Of a DNA stretch of 64,000 bases, positions 31,303-42,620 are shown piece after piece. The notes below the pieces were generated by a model. That model searched no databases and was not told where the DNA came from. It saw only the letters and a list, made by a program, of their open reading frames with translations. The DNA comes from Hexactinellida sp. DTS-2022 (taxonomy: Eukaryota; Porifera; Hexactinellida). The translations under genes were made by a program, and so were the position numbers. The stretch is taken from positions 868,001-932,000 of the forward strand of contig JAPNXP010000011.1 of the NCBI GenBank assembly GCA_028753945.1, given 5' to 3'. The stretch's first letter is position 1, and each line of letters begins with the position of its first letter.

Positions 31303-31847
31303 ATACGTAATTGGTTTGTTACCCCCTAAGAGAAGGTCAGACGATACAGTCATGGCAACCATTTTTCACCGCAGCGGTATCAACTCTAATCGGGTCGGAA
31401 GGGGGAGAAAAAGCAGCTATAAGACTACTCCCCGCATACGTGAAGAGGGGAAAGCTCGAGGAGAAAGTTGTTTTGAAGGTACTCGAGTTAGACACTATAG
31501 CTGCCGCATTCGAATATCTAAAGGAACGACTAGACCCTGATAAGGATATATTCGCGGCCGCTGAGAGATTCCGGACTATGACTTGGCCACCCGGAGAACT
31601 CGCTACAGACTTTTTACAGTCCAAGCTCAAGGAATGGACCAGAACACAGGACGCTGAAATGTCAGAGGATAACGCCATGAAAATGCATATATTTAAAAGT
31701 ACCTGGGGCATGCGCTACTCGTGTGACGCAACATCCGTATATGAGGTGTGTATTAATTAAGTAGGCTTTCGTTTTGAAATAGCGTTAAATAATAAATATT
31801 GAGTACTGGGCACTATCTGAAATTCTGAATAATTAACTAAACACTTA

Positions 31848-32068
31848 CAGCCAACTCCCGTTATAACCAAGTCGGATATAACGAAGTACCTGCTTATAAC
31901 GAAGTAATTCAATGGTCCGAAAATCTCTTATTAATAAAACTTCGGTTACAACGAAATGGATATAATTTAAATCCCATGTAGCCTCTAAGTCTAAGCTATT
32001 GATTTTACTCCGGTTAGAACGAAATGAAACTATGGGTCCCGAGCACTTCGTAATAACGGGAGTGACTG
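31848..32068. mobile_element. pogo-type MITE, TA target
   Basis: Ends cagccaactcccgttataac and ataacgggagtgactg with ta duplicated on both sides. ataacgaag motifs repeat inside. Confidence 0.88.
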
Positions 32069-32511
32069 TATTCACATAGGAAACTGTCACATTTCATAGG
32101 AATGTTGCCTATACGTGTTAAATGTATTAAATATAGTAGAAGCGCATTCGCCAGGTACTAGTAGCGCATGCGCCAGGTACTTTTAAATAGATCTGAAAAT
32201 GACAGGAGAAATAAAACGAGCCCTACTTCTCAAAGATATTCCGCTGGATAAGAGATTTAGAGGGGCTCCAGTCAGGGTTGGGGTCAAATACAAATATATT
32301 TTGTATTTGATGTAATTTAAATACATTTCCCATGTATTTGAGATGTATTTAAATACTTTTTATATTTTTGCATAAGTATTTGTATTGTAATTAAATACTT
32401 TTGAAATGTATTTGTATTTTGTTCAAATACATTCAAATACTTTATATTCAACAACACTAGGCAGTCGGCATAGTACTTAAGGAATAATATTGAACTTGTA
32501 TTAGTTACTAG

Positions 32512-33005
32512 CAGACCTGGGGCTGATTACTAGTGAGTGATTACGATTACGATTACGATTACGATTACATCCTTCAGAAAAAGCTTGATTATGATTACGA
32601 TTACGATTACAGGAAATGTTGTAATCGATTACAATCGATTACAATTCATTTCTTTACGATGCAATTACGATTGTTTCGATTAAGCCCCGGAGTTTCATGC
32701 GCACGAAAAATAATGCCCGTGTGCATGGGGGTAGCCACCAAGAATTATTTGTAGGGGCCGGATATATATTTGGAGGTGCAATGAGATCAGCGAACCCTAA
32801 AACTATATCCTTATTTAAAGTTATTGTGGAAAATTTGGGGGGGCCTGGTGCCATATCTGGGGCTGATTACTAGGGGGTGATTACGATTACGATTACGATT
32901 ACATCCTTCAAGAAAAGCTTGATTATGATTACGATTACGATTACAGGAAAAGTTGTAATCGATTACAATCGATTACGATTGTAATCGTAATCAGCCCCAA
33001 GCCTG
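32512..33005. mobile_element. hAT-type MITE with GATTAC arrays, 8-bp TSD gttactag
   Basis: Ends cagacctggggctgattac and gtaatcagccccaagcctg, with gttactag at 32504-32511 and 33006-33013. Blocks of tandem gattac hexamers occur twice (32540-32610 and 32877-32943); the left end is partly duplicated internally from 32860, suggesting one copy inserted in or recombined with another. Confidence 0.9.
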
Positions 33006-33064
33006 GTTACTAGTAGTGTCGAATATATGTCATATATTCACTTCCATCTATTCTACCGTGTAGG

Positions 33065-33211
33065 CAGGGCCGTAGCCACTGGTCAGGTTGGTCAGGTTTC
33101 AACCTGACCACTTTTGGTTGGTTGGACAGGTTAACCTGAACCCTTGGTCCTGTTGGTACTGTATCCAGCCCGGTCTAACCTGACCACTTTTAATTGGTGG
33201 CTACGGCACTG
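33065..33211. mobile_element. hAT-type MITE (CAGGGCCGTAGCCACTGG ends)
   Basis: Ends cagggccgtagccactgg and the mirror ggtggctacggcactg, with aggttaacct and caacctgacc motifs inside. Flanking repeats overlap with those of the next element (gtagg), so the exact duplication is unclear. Confidence 0.75.
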
Positions 33212-33217
33212 GTAGGT

Positions 33218-33464
33218 CAGGGGTGTCCAACATACGGCGGATCCGGCCCGCGTAAAATTTAATCCGGTAAATATTTTGATCATTTTATGTAGTCTGTCAT
33301 GATTTTAGATGTGTTTCTTAACCGTTTCTGTTCCATTTTCGTTTGGATACCCCAACCTATCTCTCCCTAAATATATCTGAAGTTTATCAATTGGCCTTTT
33401 TGGATCACCTAAATATTTGAGGAAACCAATGTGGCCTGAAATTAAAATCGATTTGGGCACGCCT
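33218..33464. mobile_element. hAT-type MITE (CAGGGGTGTCCAAC ends)
   Basis: Left end caggggtgtccaacatacgg and right end gggcacgcctg; the flanking 8-mers tggtaggt and gtgtaggt agree at six positions. The left end resembles the widespread animal hAT consensus beginning CAGGGGTGTCCAA. Confidence 0.7.
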
Positions 33465-33550
33465 GGTGTAGGTCAACAATATAGTATAGCTATCCTTATT
33501 TAATTTTTTACTGCATTTAGAACTTGATTGTTTGTAGTAGTATTTGTAAA

Positions 33551-34825
33551 GGGGGCTGACTGAATAGTGGAATCTAGTGGAATCCAGTGGAATCCAGTGG
33601 AATCTAGTGGAACCTAGTGGAATCTAGTGGAATCCAGTGGAACCTAGTGGAATCCAGTGGAATCTAGGGTGACTGAATGGTGGAATCTAGTGGAATCCAG
33701 TGGAATCTAGTGGAATCTAGTGGAATTACTAAATTTTAGTGGAATTGACTGAACGGTGGAATCGAGTGGATTTTCTAAAAACCGACTGAACAGTGGAATC
33801 GAGTGGAATCTTTGACTGAATAGTGGAATCGAGTGGAATCGAGTGGAATTTGACTGAATAGTGGAATCGAGTGGAATTTGATTAAATTGTTAAACACCAC
33901 GTATATGCTATAAGCTACATGTCCATCATATTACGTTAATATTCGCCCATGTAAAATTGTTTGCAACAATTAAACTAGTGTTGTGCATGAAGTGACACAA
34001 TGTGATACTATATTATTATTCTGACTAATCACCTCTATTGAACTGCCCAATGAATGAATACCAACTGGATTTGCTAAGGAATTGTTGATAAATAATGTTT
34101 ATAGGATGTGTCTAAATAACATGGTAACAAAGTCTAACAAATAAATACTATTGAGTTACTGTTAGGCTTTGTTACCATGTTATTTAGACACATCTTATAA
34201 ACATTATTTATCAACAATTCCTTAGCAACTCCAGTTGGTATTCATTGGGCAGTTCAATAGAGATGATTAGTAAGAATACTAATATAGTACATATTGTGCC
34301 ACTTTTTGCACAACACTAGTTTAATCGTTGCAAACAATTTTACATGGGCGAAAATTAACGTAATATGATCACACGTAGCTTATAACATATATCTAGTGTT
34401 TAACAATTTAATCAAATTCCACTCGATTCCACTCGATTCCACTATTCAGTCAAATTCCACTCGATTCCACTATTCAGTCAAATTCCACTCGATTCCACTA
34501 TTCAGTCAAATTCCACTCGATTCCACTATTCAGTCAAATTCCACTCGATTCCACTATTCAGTCAAAGAATCCACTCGATTCCACTGTTCAGTCGGTTTTT
34601 AGAAAATCCACTCGATTCCACCGTTCAGTCAATTCCACTAAAATTTAGTAATTCCACTAGATTCCACTAGATTCCACTAGATTCCACTGGATTCCACTAG
34701 ATTCCACCATTCAGTCACCCTAGATTCCACTAGATTCCACTAGATTCCACTAGATTCCACTGGATTCCACTAGATTCCACTAGATTCCACTGGATTCCAC
34801 TAGATTCCACTATTCAGTCAGCCCC
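33551..34825. mobile_element. hAT-type element made of TGGAATCTAG decamer arrays, 8-bp TSD tttgtaaa
   Basis: Ends gggggctgactgaatagtgg and ccactattcagtcagcccc, with tttgtaaa at 33543-33550 and 34826-34833. Both arms (33570-33885 and 34405-34815) are long arrays of the ten-base unit tggaatctag / tggaatcgag or its complement, broken by tgactgaata. The core (33886-34400) is itself a near-perfect inverted repeat around a loop at about 34135-34160. Confidence 0.93.
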
Positions 34826-36956
34826 TTTGTAAAGTATTTAAATACTTTCGCAAAGTATTTGTAAGTATTTAAATACTTTTGTAATTATTTCCAAAGTAAT
34901 TGTATTGTATTTAAATACATTTTGAAAAGTATTTGTATTGTATTTAAATACATTTGAATGTATTTGACCCCAAGACTGGCTCCAGTTGGGAGAGTCGCCC
35001 GTGTAAACATATCAAGAAAGTACAGTGGAGGAGAATCTCAAGAATCTGGAGATGAAGAGGATCCAGACAAGCTACGGCCCAAGGAGAGACAAGATTGTAG
35101 CCGAAGTCGAGCAAGCTTTGAAGAGGAAAGTGATGTGAACTTCGTCAAATCGAGGAGGACTAACCTCTCAGAGAGAAGAGTGTCTACCTCGCGAGGACAA
35201 GAAGCAGTTTGCTATGGCTGCGGCAAACCAGGTCATATCATTAGAAATTGTCCGAAACGTAGACACAGTGATGGTCAACGGTTTGCAAACCGAGGAAATC
35301 GTTACCCAAGTAGGGGGAACCAAGGAAGATATTACGGAAAAGAGGAACACTGGAAGGGTAAAGAACGGGTTTATCGAGTATCAATGGGAGAAGGTGCAGT
35401 TACCTTCCAGCGTTGCTGGACACCGGAGCGAGCCCCTGTGTAATGGATAGCTGCACTGCGAAAAGAACCAAACTTCTCGAAAAAATGGTTCCAGCCCCGA
35501 ACGACGTATATGGACTATGTAATAAACCCCATTCCTGTCCTTGGCTACGCTGATGCCGAAATATTTATGGAGAGAGGAGAGCCGACAGTTCAACGAATTC
35601 AGATCCTACAAACTGAGGAGCCTACCCTATTGTTAGGGCGACTATTTATGCAAAAACTAGGGCGCGTCGAATTCGATTTTGAGGGCGCATCAAGTTAGGC
35701 AACTACTGGACAGACATAGAGTCTACTGTAGAGGATGCCACCCCTCTAGCTAGGACCCAGGTTATCAAACAAGACGAAGAACTCGATGAGAGTGCCAGGA
35801 AGGAAACGGACGAACTAATTAACCCAGAACTGGAGGCAAGGCAAAGAACAGGAGTAGGAGCTCTGATTGAACAATATCAGAACGTATTTCCTCAGAATCG
35901 CAAACGACCTACTCGAACTAAACTAGACGTACAACACGCTATCGTTACTGCAGACAGCCCACCACAACGCACTAGGCCACGCAGAGTACCACCTAGTTGG
36001 GAGAGGGAAATAAATCTACAGCTCGAGGAGATGATGGGCGCCAACCCACCAATATGTCAAGCAAGTAACTCACACTGGTGTTTTGATGTCGTACTAGTAA
36101 AAAGAAAGATGGCAGTCTTCGATTTGCCGTAGACTACCGACGCTTAAACTCGATAACGAAACGCGATTAATATAGTTTGCCTAACCCACAAAGCATATTC
36201 GACAAGCTGGAAGGCAGCCGCTTCTTTACTAAGTTGGATATTGCTAGCGCATATTGGATAGTACCTATCCGTAAGCAGGATGTAGAGAAAACCGCATTTC
36301 ATACACCGCGAGGTCTGTTCGAAATGTTAGTCATGCCCTTTGGCTTGTGTAATAGTCAATCCACATATCAAAGAATGATGGATAGGGCATTGAGGAAAAC
36401 TTCGAACGCCGAAAGTTTTGTAGATGACATATTAGTATTTCCCAACAGTTTCGAAGAACATCTAACTCATCTACAAGGAGTGCTCCAATGCTTAGAAACC
36501 GCCGGCCTGCAACTCCGAAAAGACAAGTGCAGAATAGCCAATCGAGGAGTGGAGTTTTTAGGACACTGGATCTCGGAAGAAGGAAGAATCCCTTTGGAGA
36601 GCTACGCAAAGAAGGTGCAAAACTTTCCCCGACCAGAGAATATGAAAGAACTTCAGAGGTATCTAGGCTTGGCAAATTACTATTAATCTTATATCAAGAA
36701 TTTCTCAGTGGTGGCAGCACCCCTTTACGCCCTCACCCGCATCGGCAGTAAATGGTACTGGGATGAGCAATGTGAACGAGCATTCGACGATCTAAGGCAT
36801 CGGTTACTAAGAGAACCCATTATACTCACTTACCCTTGTTGGGACCGAGCGTTTCATATTGAGGCAGACGCCTGCGGATTTGGTATTGGAGCGATTCTGG
36901 GGCAAATGCAAGGGGGCGCTGGGAGGGCGCTATGGGGTTTTAGAACGCGAAACTGA

Positions 36957-37365
36957 AATTCAACCTCACGTAAAATGCGATAACATATTCCTAAATTTTT
37001 ATTTACAATGGGCGCTAACAAAAACTTCAAGGATCAAAAAGCCATTAACAGTATTAATTACTATTGCATTGGTGATTATTAACAAAAGCCAGTTCTTTAA
37101 AAATGAATGACCAATACAATTTTTACACTGTCACTGGCTTTCCTAATCGGATAAAGCAGAATCCTCTTCTTTCAATCAAATATTAACTTTTCAATAGTCA
37201 GTGATCTCTTTAATTTATATTTAAAACAAAATATAAACCGAATAGAATTGATGAACTAGAATCTAGATCGAATAAATTAATAGTGGAAAGAAATGTAGAC
37301 CATAGTGCTGATTCATTAAATCAAATATGAATTTGTTAAACAAATAAAAAATCTAATATTGAGAC
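36957..37365. other. AT-rich stretch without features
   Basis: Follows the break of the retroelement fossil. No gene, no clear repeat. Confidence 0.5.
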
Positions 37366-37821
37366 CAGAGTGGACCATGGGTCAACATTGGTGACCCATG
37401 ACCCATCTGACCCATCGCATTTGTGACCCATGACCCATCTGACCCTTCGCATTTGTGACCCATGACCCATTGACCCATTGACCCATTGACCCATCAAGTA
37501 ACGCTTTGACCCATCGTGTACCCATTGACCTTTCTAAATATATAATTTTTAATATCTAAACATTATGTAACACAATCCGACTTATAATAAATGTATGCCG
37601 CTTTGTCAATCAATTAATTTTGTTAGACTTCTAATACCAAATAAATACCATTTAATGTTTCTGGGTTAATTAGATTCGTACTATACTGGGAAAACAACGA
37701 AATTCCAAATGGGTCATGGGTCATGGGTCACAGAGCCGTGACCCATGACCCATCTGACCCATCGATTTAGGTGACCTATCTGACCCATGACCCATGACCC
37801 ATCGACCCATGGTCCACTCTG
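37366..37821. mobile_element. hAT-type MITE with TGACCCA arrays, 8-bp TSD attgagac
   Basis: Ends cagagtggaccatgggtc and gacccatggtccactctg are perfect inverted repeats, with attgagac at 37358-37365 and 37822-37829. Both arms are arrays of gacccatgacccatctg-like units. From 37830 to 38430 no gene or clear repeat was seen. Confidence 0.93.
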
Positions 37822-38664
37822 ATTGAGACTGTGCAAGGAGGCGGTTCGAGGGTAAATTGTTGACAAGGGGCGCCCCGAAAAAAGTTTGAGAAACACTATT
37901 ATCACGGACATTCGTTAATATCTAGAAAATTGTCAGTTCTAACTAGCATAAATATTCAACAAAACAGGCGCTGATTAGTATTTCCAAATTTATTTTCTCT
38001 GTCCTTATACGTATATACCTATGGCTAGGGCCCACGGATAAATAGACAGCTTCTGGGGGCACAGCCCTGCTCTGATACAATAACATTACTGTTATGTGGG
38101 TCTCTAGCGGTCACCTAAATATTTCCCATATGATTCCCTTAATATAATCAATATTGTGCTTTTGAATTTAAGTAATTACTGCTCAAGGGGCTAAGTGTAA
38201 CAACCCGTCGTTTTTATTTCAAAAATGATAAAAGCGTGATGTAGGGAGGGGGTATAAAAAGATTTTCGTCTATTTTTCGTTCCATAATCGAGTTTTTTAT
38301 AGGAGCCTAGATTCAGTTTAAGTCTATTGAAGTCTGTAATTAAATACAACCGACATTTAATTTGAAAGGCATGTGGTTTTAAATACAAGCGAGGGCCGCA
38401 GGCCCGAGTGCAATTTATAAGAACGCGCGTAGCGCCGACGAGCAGCTTGTTAGTATAAATATTTAACGAATAAATTAATAATTTAACACCATTATTATCA
38501 TAGTTGTATTATACGTAACGTATATATGGTACCATTATACGATAGGTCATAGGTGAACGTATATTGCCATCATACTTAACGTATAATCATCATACGACAT
38601 ATAACGTATAACGATTTTAACGTATATAAGGTCCATTATACGCTCCCCGAACATATAAGGTATA

Positions 38665-38827
38665 CAGGTAAACCTCCCAAAGCGGCACCCATCGGGAGAA
38701 TGATTATGTGCCGCTTCTCGGAGGTTGCTCGTAAGGTAAAACTCCCAAAGCGGCACTCATCGGCATAATTGTTTTGTGCCGCTTCTCGGAGGTTGCCGCT
38801 ACTCGGAGGCTTTGGGAGGTTTACCTG
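38665..38827. mobile_element. TA-flanked MITE (CAGGTAAACCTCCCAAAG ends)
   Basis: Ends caggtaaacctcccaaagcg and ctttgggaggtttacctg with ta on both sides. The motif cccaaagcggca occurs twice. Its TA target suggests the Tc1/mariner-pogo superfamily. Confidence 0.85.
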
Positions 38828-39076
38828 TATTCGTATAATGCATCTATGATTATTATGATTTGCAAAATAAATTTAGTTCAATTATTTTCAATAATTATTT
38901 ATCTTTTTTGAATTTCACAATCATATTTGAATTCAGCGCACTCGATAACCCCAATAATCTAATCTGAACCGTCTCTATAAGTAAACACAGAGCGAATTAA
39001 TTATGTCAGTGTATCCATTGTGCAATAATTTTCTCGCAGAAGTAAATATAATCACATAATCTGTCGTTGTTATCGA

Positions 39077-39244
39077 CAGTGGCGGTCCCAGGGGGGGGGG
39101 GCATCCGGGGAAAATGCCCCGGGTTAAAATATTTTGCCCCGGATTCCAGCCCAATTAGTAGTATAATTACATGGAGCATGCCCCGGATTTATACTAAAAG
39201 CTGCTCTTTTGCCCCGGGCTGGCCAGATCCTGCGACCGCCCCTG
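39077..39244. mobile_element. hAT MITE, CCCCGG-rich, TSD gttatcga / gttatgga
   Basis: Ends cagtggcggtcccagg and the mirror ctgcgaccgcccctg; flanking 8-mers differ at one position. gccccgg motifs repeat inside. Confidence 0.88.
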
Positions 39245-39662
39245 GTTATGGAATATATAATCTTAGTTTTCAATTGGAAAATAGAAACCTACTCGATCTC
39301 ACAACTCACAAGTGAAACAATATAATTGTAATTAACACTTTCATTTGAACTGAAGTGTTAGTAAACAAAGGGAATTTGCAACTCAATTGTGGCACAAAAG
39401 AAACCCAATTTAAAAATTTGTGCACTGTGAAAAGGTGTAGAATTAGATTCTCTATCGAATGCATACAAATTGAATTTTCGCGCACTATTTATTGTTCCTT
39501 TTCTAACATTGATTAGGTGTAAAAATGTGTCCAAAAAAAATGTAATAAAAAATCGTGATCCCAGGTGCACATCTGTAACCCATGAGATACATATCCTGAA
39601 AATTTGGGCTCTTAGTTAATTAAACTCTGTTCTGTGGAGAGAAATACGGACTAATAAAAAAT

Positions 39663-39774
39663 CCCAAATTGCAGCCTGTGCCGACGCATGTTCCTTTGGA
39701 GGAACTATATTTTGATGGTGGTTTATTGATAGTGCCTCCAAAGGAACATGCAGTCGGCACAGCTGCAATTTTGG
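39663..39774. repeat. Hairpin H (GTGCCGAC...GTCGGCAC), copy 1
   Basis: About 50-bp near-perfect arms (ccaaattgcagcctgtgccg, then cgcatgttcctttgg) around a short loop with gtggtttattgata. Other copies: 47013-47120, 47733-47843, 54472-54560, 55683-55792, 58141-58253; partial at 40742-40830 and 56920-56985. Confidence 0.9.
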
Positions 39775-40355
39775 ATTTTTTTCGCCAAGTCATCAACGCC
39801 TCAAGGTGTCAAGAACCATTTGTTAATTGGTCCGAGTCACAAGGAACGGTAGCTAAATTTGTAGTTTGTTTCTATCTTAAACCATCATGAGTTTAATGCC
39901 ATTCATTCATTATGTATAGATAATAAATTTTATTATTAGTTAATTATTTTAGCAATGTTTTCCACGGTGAGTTGAGTTAAGTCAACAAATTCCTTATATT
40001 ATATTATTTTGTATAGTAATACTATAATTAAATAGAAGCCAGCTGGAATTTATACGTTAAATCAATATATTTATAGCAAGTTGAAACAATAGAGTAAGAT
40101 TTAACTAGTTAAATCAATATAATTATGGTGAATCCAATGGTAAAATAAAAAATGCGGGTTTAGTATAACATTTTTTGAGTAATGGACCAGACAAATTTCA
40201 AAGGTATCAAAGTGGTATTAAAAAATGGTTTAAAATTTTTTTGGCTCGAGATGCACATCTGTGACATGCGACACCGATGCTAAAAATTTGAGCTTCCGGG
40301 GCAATCTAACTCTGGTCTGTAGAGCGGATAGGGACTAAAAACACACAAACAAACT

Positions 40356-40740
40356 AAGGCAGTAAGATTTGAACTGGGCCACTATTATATAGTATAGTCG
40401 GCACAGCAAAAAGGCAGTGATTTCTATCCTGGGCCGCTATACTCTACTATAGTCGGCACAGTAATAATAATATTTGGTAACCAAAGCACTAAGATTAGAA
40501 CTGGGCCACTATACTATGCTATAGTCGGTACAGTAAAAACAAACAAACAAACCAAGAAGGCAGTAAGATTAGAACTGGGCCACTATTATATAGTATAGTC
40601 GGCACAGCAAAAAGGCAGTGATTTCTATCCTGGGCCGCTATACTCTACTATAGTCGGCACAGTAATAATAATATTTGGTAACCAAAGCACTAAGATTAGA
40701 ACTGGGCCACTATACTATACTATAGTTGGCACAGTAATAA
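40356..40740 (+). repeat. Direct tandem of a 201-bp unit, about 2 copies
   Basis: The unit from aaggcagtaagatt to the next aaggcagtaagatt repeats with offset 201 (40356 and 40557). Each unit holds three copies of gggccactatactatagtat-like palindromes followed by gtcggcacag. The same palindrome occurs at 54375-54470, 56525-56560 and 57003-57040. Confidence 0.8.
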
Positions 40741-40849
40741 ACCCAAATTGCAGCTGTGCCGACAGCATATTCCTTTGGACTCACTATCAATAAACCCCCA
40801 GCAAAATATAGTGCCACCTAAGGTTTTCCCATCACACCTAAATAAATCT

Positions 40850-42555
40850 CTAGTTTATCCCATGATTAAAAAATCCTCCTTGATTTGGATAATTTAGCAA
40901 ATTATCGTCCAGTTTCGACCCTTCCTTTTTTAAGTAAGATTATTGAGCGTATCGTGGATTCTCAGATTGATTGCTATTTGCTTGAGAACAATCTTTACCC
41001 AAGTAAACAGTCAGCATATATGCGCCACCACTCTACTGAAACACTGCTGCTAAGACTTGTTAATGATATAGCTCTTGCACTGGATAACAATCTTGATGTG
41101 GCTCTTATATTATTTGATCTAAGTAGCGCCTTTGACACTGTAGAGTGTAGACCATGAATTACTTTTGAAGAGGTTGAAACAAATATTTGGTTTCTGTAGT
41201 GTTGTGCTACAGTGGATGAGGTCCTATTTAACAAATCGTTAGCAGACAGCTGTTGTTTCTAAAGCTAAATCGGAGTCGTATAATTTTAATGGGGTGTGCC
41301 ACAAGGCTCTGTGCTCGGACCAATTCTTTTTCTACTCTATATTTCACCTATTCAAGAAATTGCTAGACTTCATAAACTTGACTTCATGATATATGCGGAT
41401 GATACACAAGTGTATACTTTTTTCAGCATTGACCATCCTAAAGTCCAGCTACAATCTCTGGAAACTTTTTCAAATGATATTATATGTTGGTATAAGTCTA
41501 ATCGGTTAAGTTGTAATCCAGGGAAAACCCAGTATATTCACTTTTCTTGTAAATTTAAGATAGTTACTCCAACTTTGAGTATGTCGATAGATGGGCATGA
41601 TATTAAACCAGTTGATAGTGTACGTAATCTTGGTGCCATAATAGATTGCAATCTTAGCATGAAAAAACATGTATCTAATTTGTGTCCATCCATATGCATC
41701 GTTTTCTTTGAGAAATATTAAAAGTATCAGTAAATATTTAGACAGAAATTAATTAGAACGGTTAGTACATGCTTTTATATCCTCCAAAATAGACTATTGT
41801 AACTCGATTTTGTATGGACTGACTAACAAGGAAATAAACAAAATTCAACGAATTCAAAATGCATCAGCCCGTTTAATCACAAAAAGTAAGAAATTTGACC
41901 ACATTTCGCCAATTCTGGAACAACTTCACTGGCTCAAAGTTAAAAAGCGAATTATTTATATAGTACTCTTAATTACCTTTAAATCTCTTCTCTATCAGTC
42001 ACCTTCTTCCCTTACAAATATTCTAATTCCTCGGCAGTTTTGTAGAAGTCTTAGATCAGAATCAGATCGAAATCTGTATGTCCCAATTCCAAAAAAGAAA
42101 TATTATGGTGGCAGGACTTTTTCTGTCATTGCCCCGAAATTATGGAATTCAGTCCCCAAAGATATTAGAATGTGTGGATCAGTTCATATTTTTAAGAGAC
42201 AATTAAAGACCTTTCTATTCGGAATTAATGAAGATGCCTTGTGGTTAAGTTAGCTGAGATTTATTAATATTCTAATTTTTCATTGTCATCTGTTCGCACT
42301 CTTAGTCCAATTACTTAATGTACTTTGTACTTTACACCACTGAACTTAATCTTATTACACTGTATATATTCTGAATCTTTTTAATGTACTTTGTACTTTA
42401 CACCACTGAACTTAATCTTATTACACTGTATATATTCTGAATCTTTTTATTTATTTTTATTTTATTTTCATGTACAAAATTGTAAGCGCATTGAGACATT
42501 TGTATAACGCGCAAACAAATGCTGTATTATTATTATTATTATTATTGTTATTAAT
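40850..42555 (+). mobile_element. 5'-truncated LINE of the L2/CR1 group
   Basis: Reverse-transcriptase half of a LINE, ending in gcgcaaacaaatgctg and (ATT)n at 42525-42552, the tail style of the LINE at 14208-17976. The 3' UTR has a 66-bp tandem duplication (42315-42446). The element stops 66 bp before the NHL gene at 42621. Confidence 0.88.
40885..42253 (+). pseudogene. LINE reverse transcriptase relic
   Basis: Pieces in order: NYRPVSTLPFLSKIIERIV, LILFDLSSAFDTV (motif A) to 41155, then a frame change; VPQGSVLGPILFLLYISP (motif B) and MIYADDTQVYTFF (motif C, YADD) in another frame to 41721; after a further frame change and a stop, SSKIDYCNSILYGL and LEQLHWLKVKKRI to the stop at 42253. The endonuclease half is missing. 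Both Asp of YADD remain. At least three lesions make it inactive. By its motifs it belongs to the same broad LINE group as the intact copy but is clearly a different family by sequence. Confidence 0.88.
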
Positions 42556-42620
42556 TATGTATTATACAAATTTTTAATTTACATTATCTGTGTGATATTT
42601 TAATTTTATCTTTAGCGAGA

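Larger units (their letters stand above)
32273..34978. mobile_element. hAT-type element with AAATAC arrays, 8-bp TSD gctccagt, holding four nested elements
   Basis: Ends cagggttggggtcaaatac and gtatttgaccccaagactg, with gctccagt at 32265-32272 and 34979-34986. Both arms are arrays of ttaaatac / gtatttaa motifs. Nested inside are 32512-33005, 33065-33211, 33218-33464 and 33551-34825. The whole complex lies in the LTR-element fossil. Confidence 0.92.
31303..36956 (+). mobile_element. Ty3/gypsy-like LTR retroelement fossil, broken
   Basis: Parts seen in order: a gag-like region, a CCHC zinc-knuckle region near 35200, an aspartic-protease-like region near 35400-35650, reverse transcriptase near 36150-36700 and the start of an RNase H region to 36956. 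No integrase and no long terminal repeats were found, so the ends are missing and the age cannot be read from LTRs. It is clearly broken, with several coding breaks besides two clusters of inserted DNA elements in the gag part (a pogo MITE at 31848-32068 and a nested hAT complex at 32273-34978). Judged old by its decay. Confidence 0.75.
38430..39900 (+). repeat. Dispersed about 1.5-kb unit, copy 1
   Basis: Shares long AT-rich blocks with 47120-48296, 53505-54470, 54560-55940 and, inverted, 57000-58253. The guide motifs are cgataaccccaataatc, aatctgtcgttgtt, acatctgtaacccatgaga and ccattcattca. Two MITEs are inserted (38665-38827, 39077-39244), and a hairpin (39663-39774) is part of the unit. 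No coding potential was found. Confidence 0.7.

Noticed and set aside
34396-34602. 68-codon frame with SIPLDSTIQSNSTRFH repeats
   Set aside because: Translation of the decamer array of the element at 33551-34825.
31303-36956. LTRs of the Ty3/gypsy-like fossil
   Set aside because: I looked for a long direct repeat on both sides and found none within the window.
39358-39570. 70-codon frame recurring at 57137-57337
   Set aside because: Recurs because the 1.5-kb dispersed unit recurs; other copies do not keep it open.
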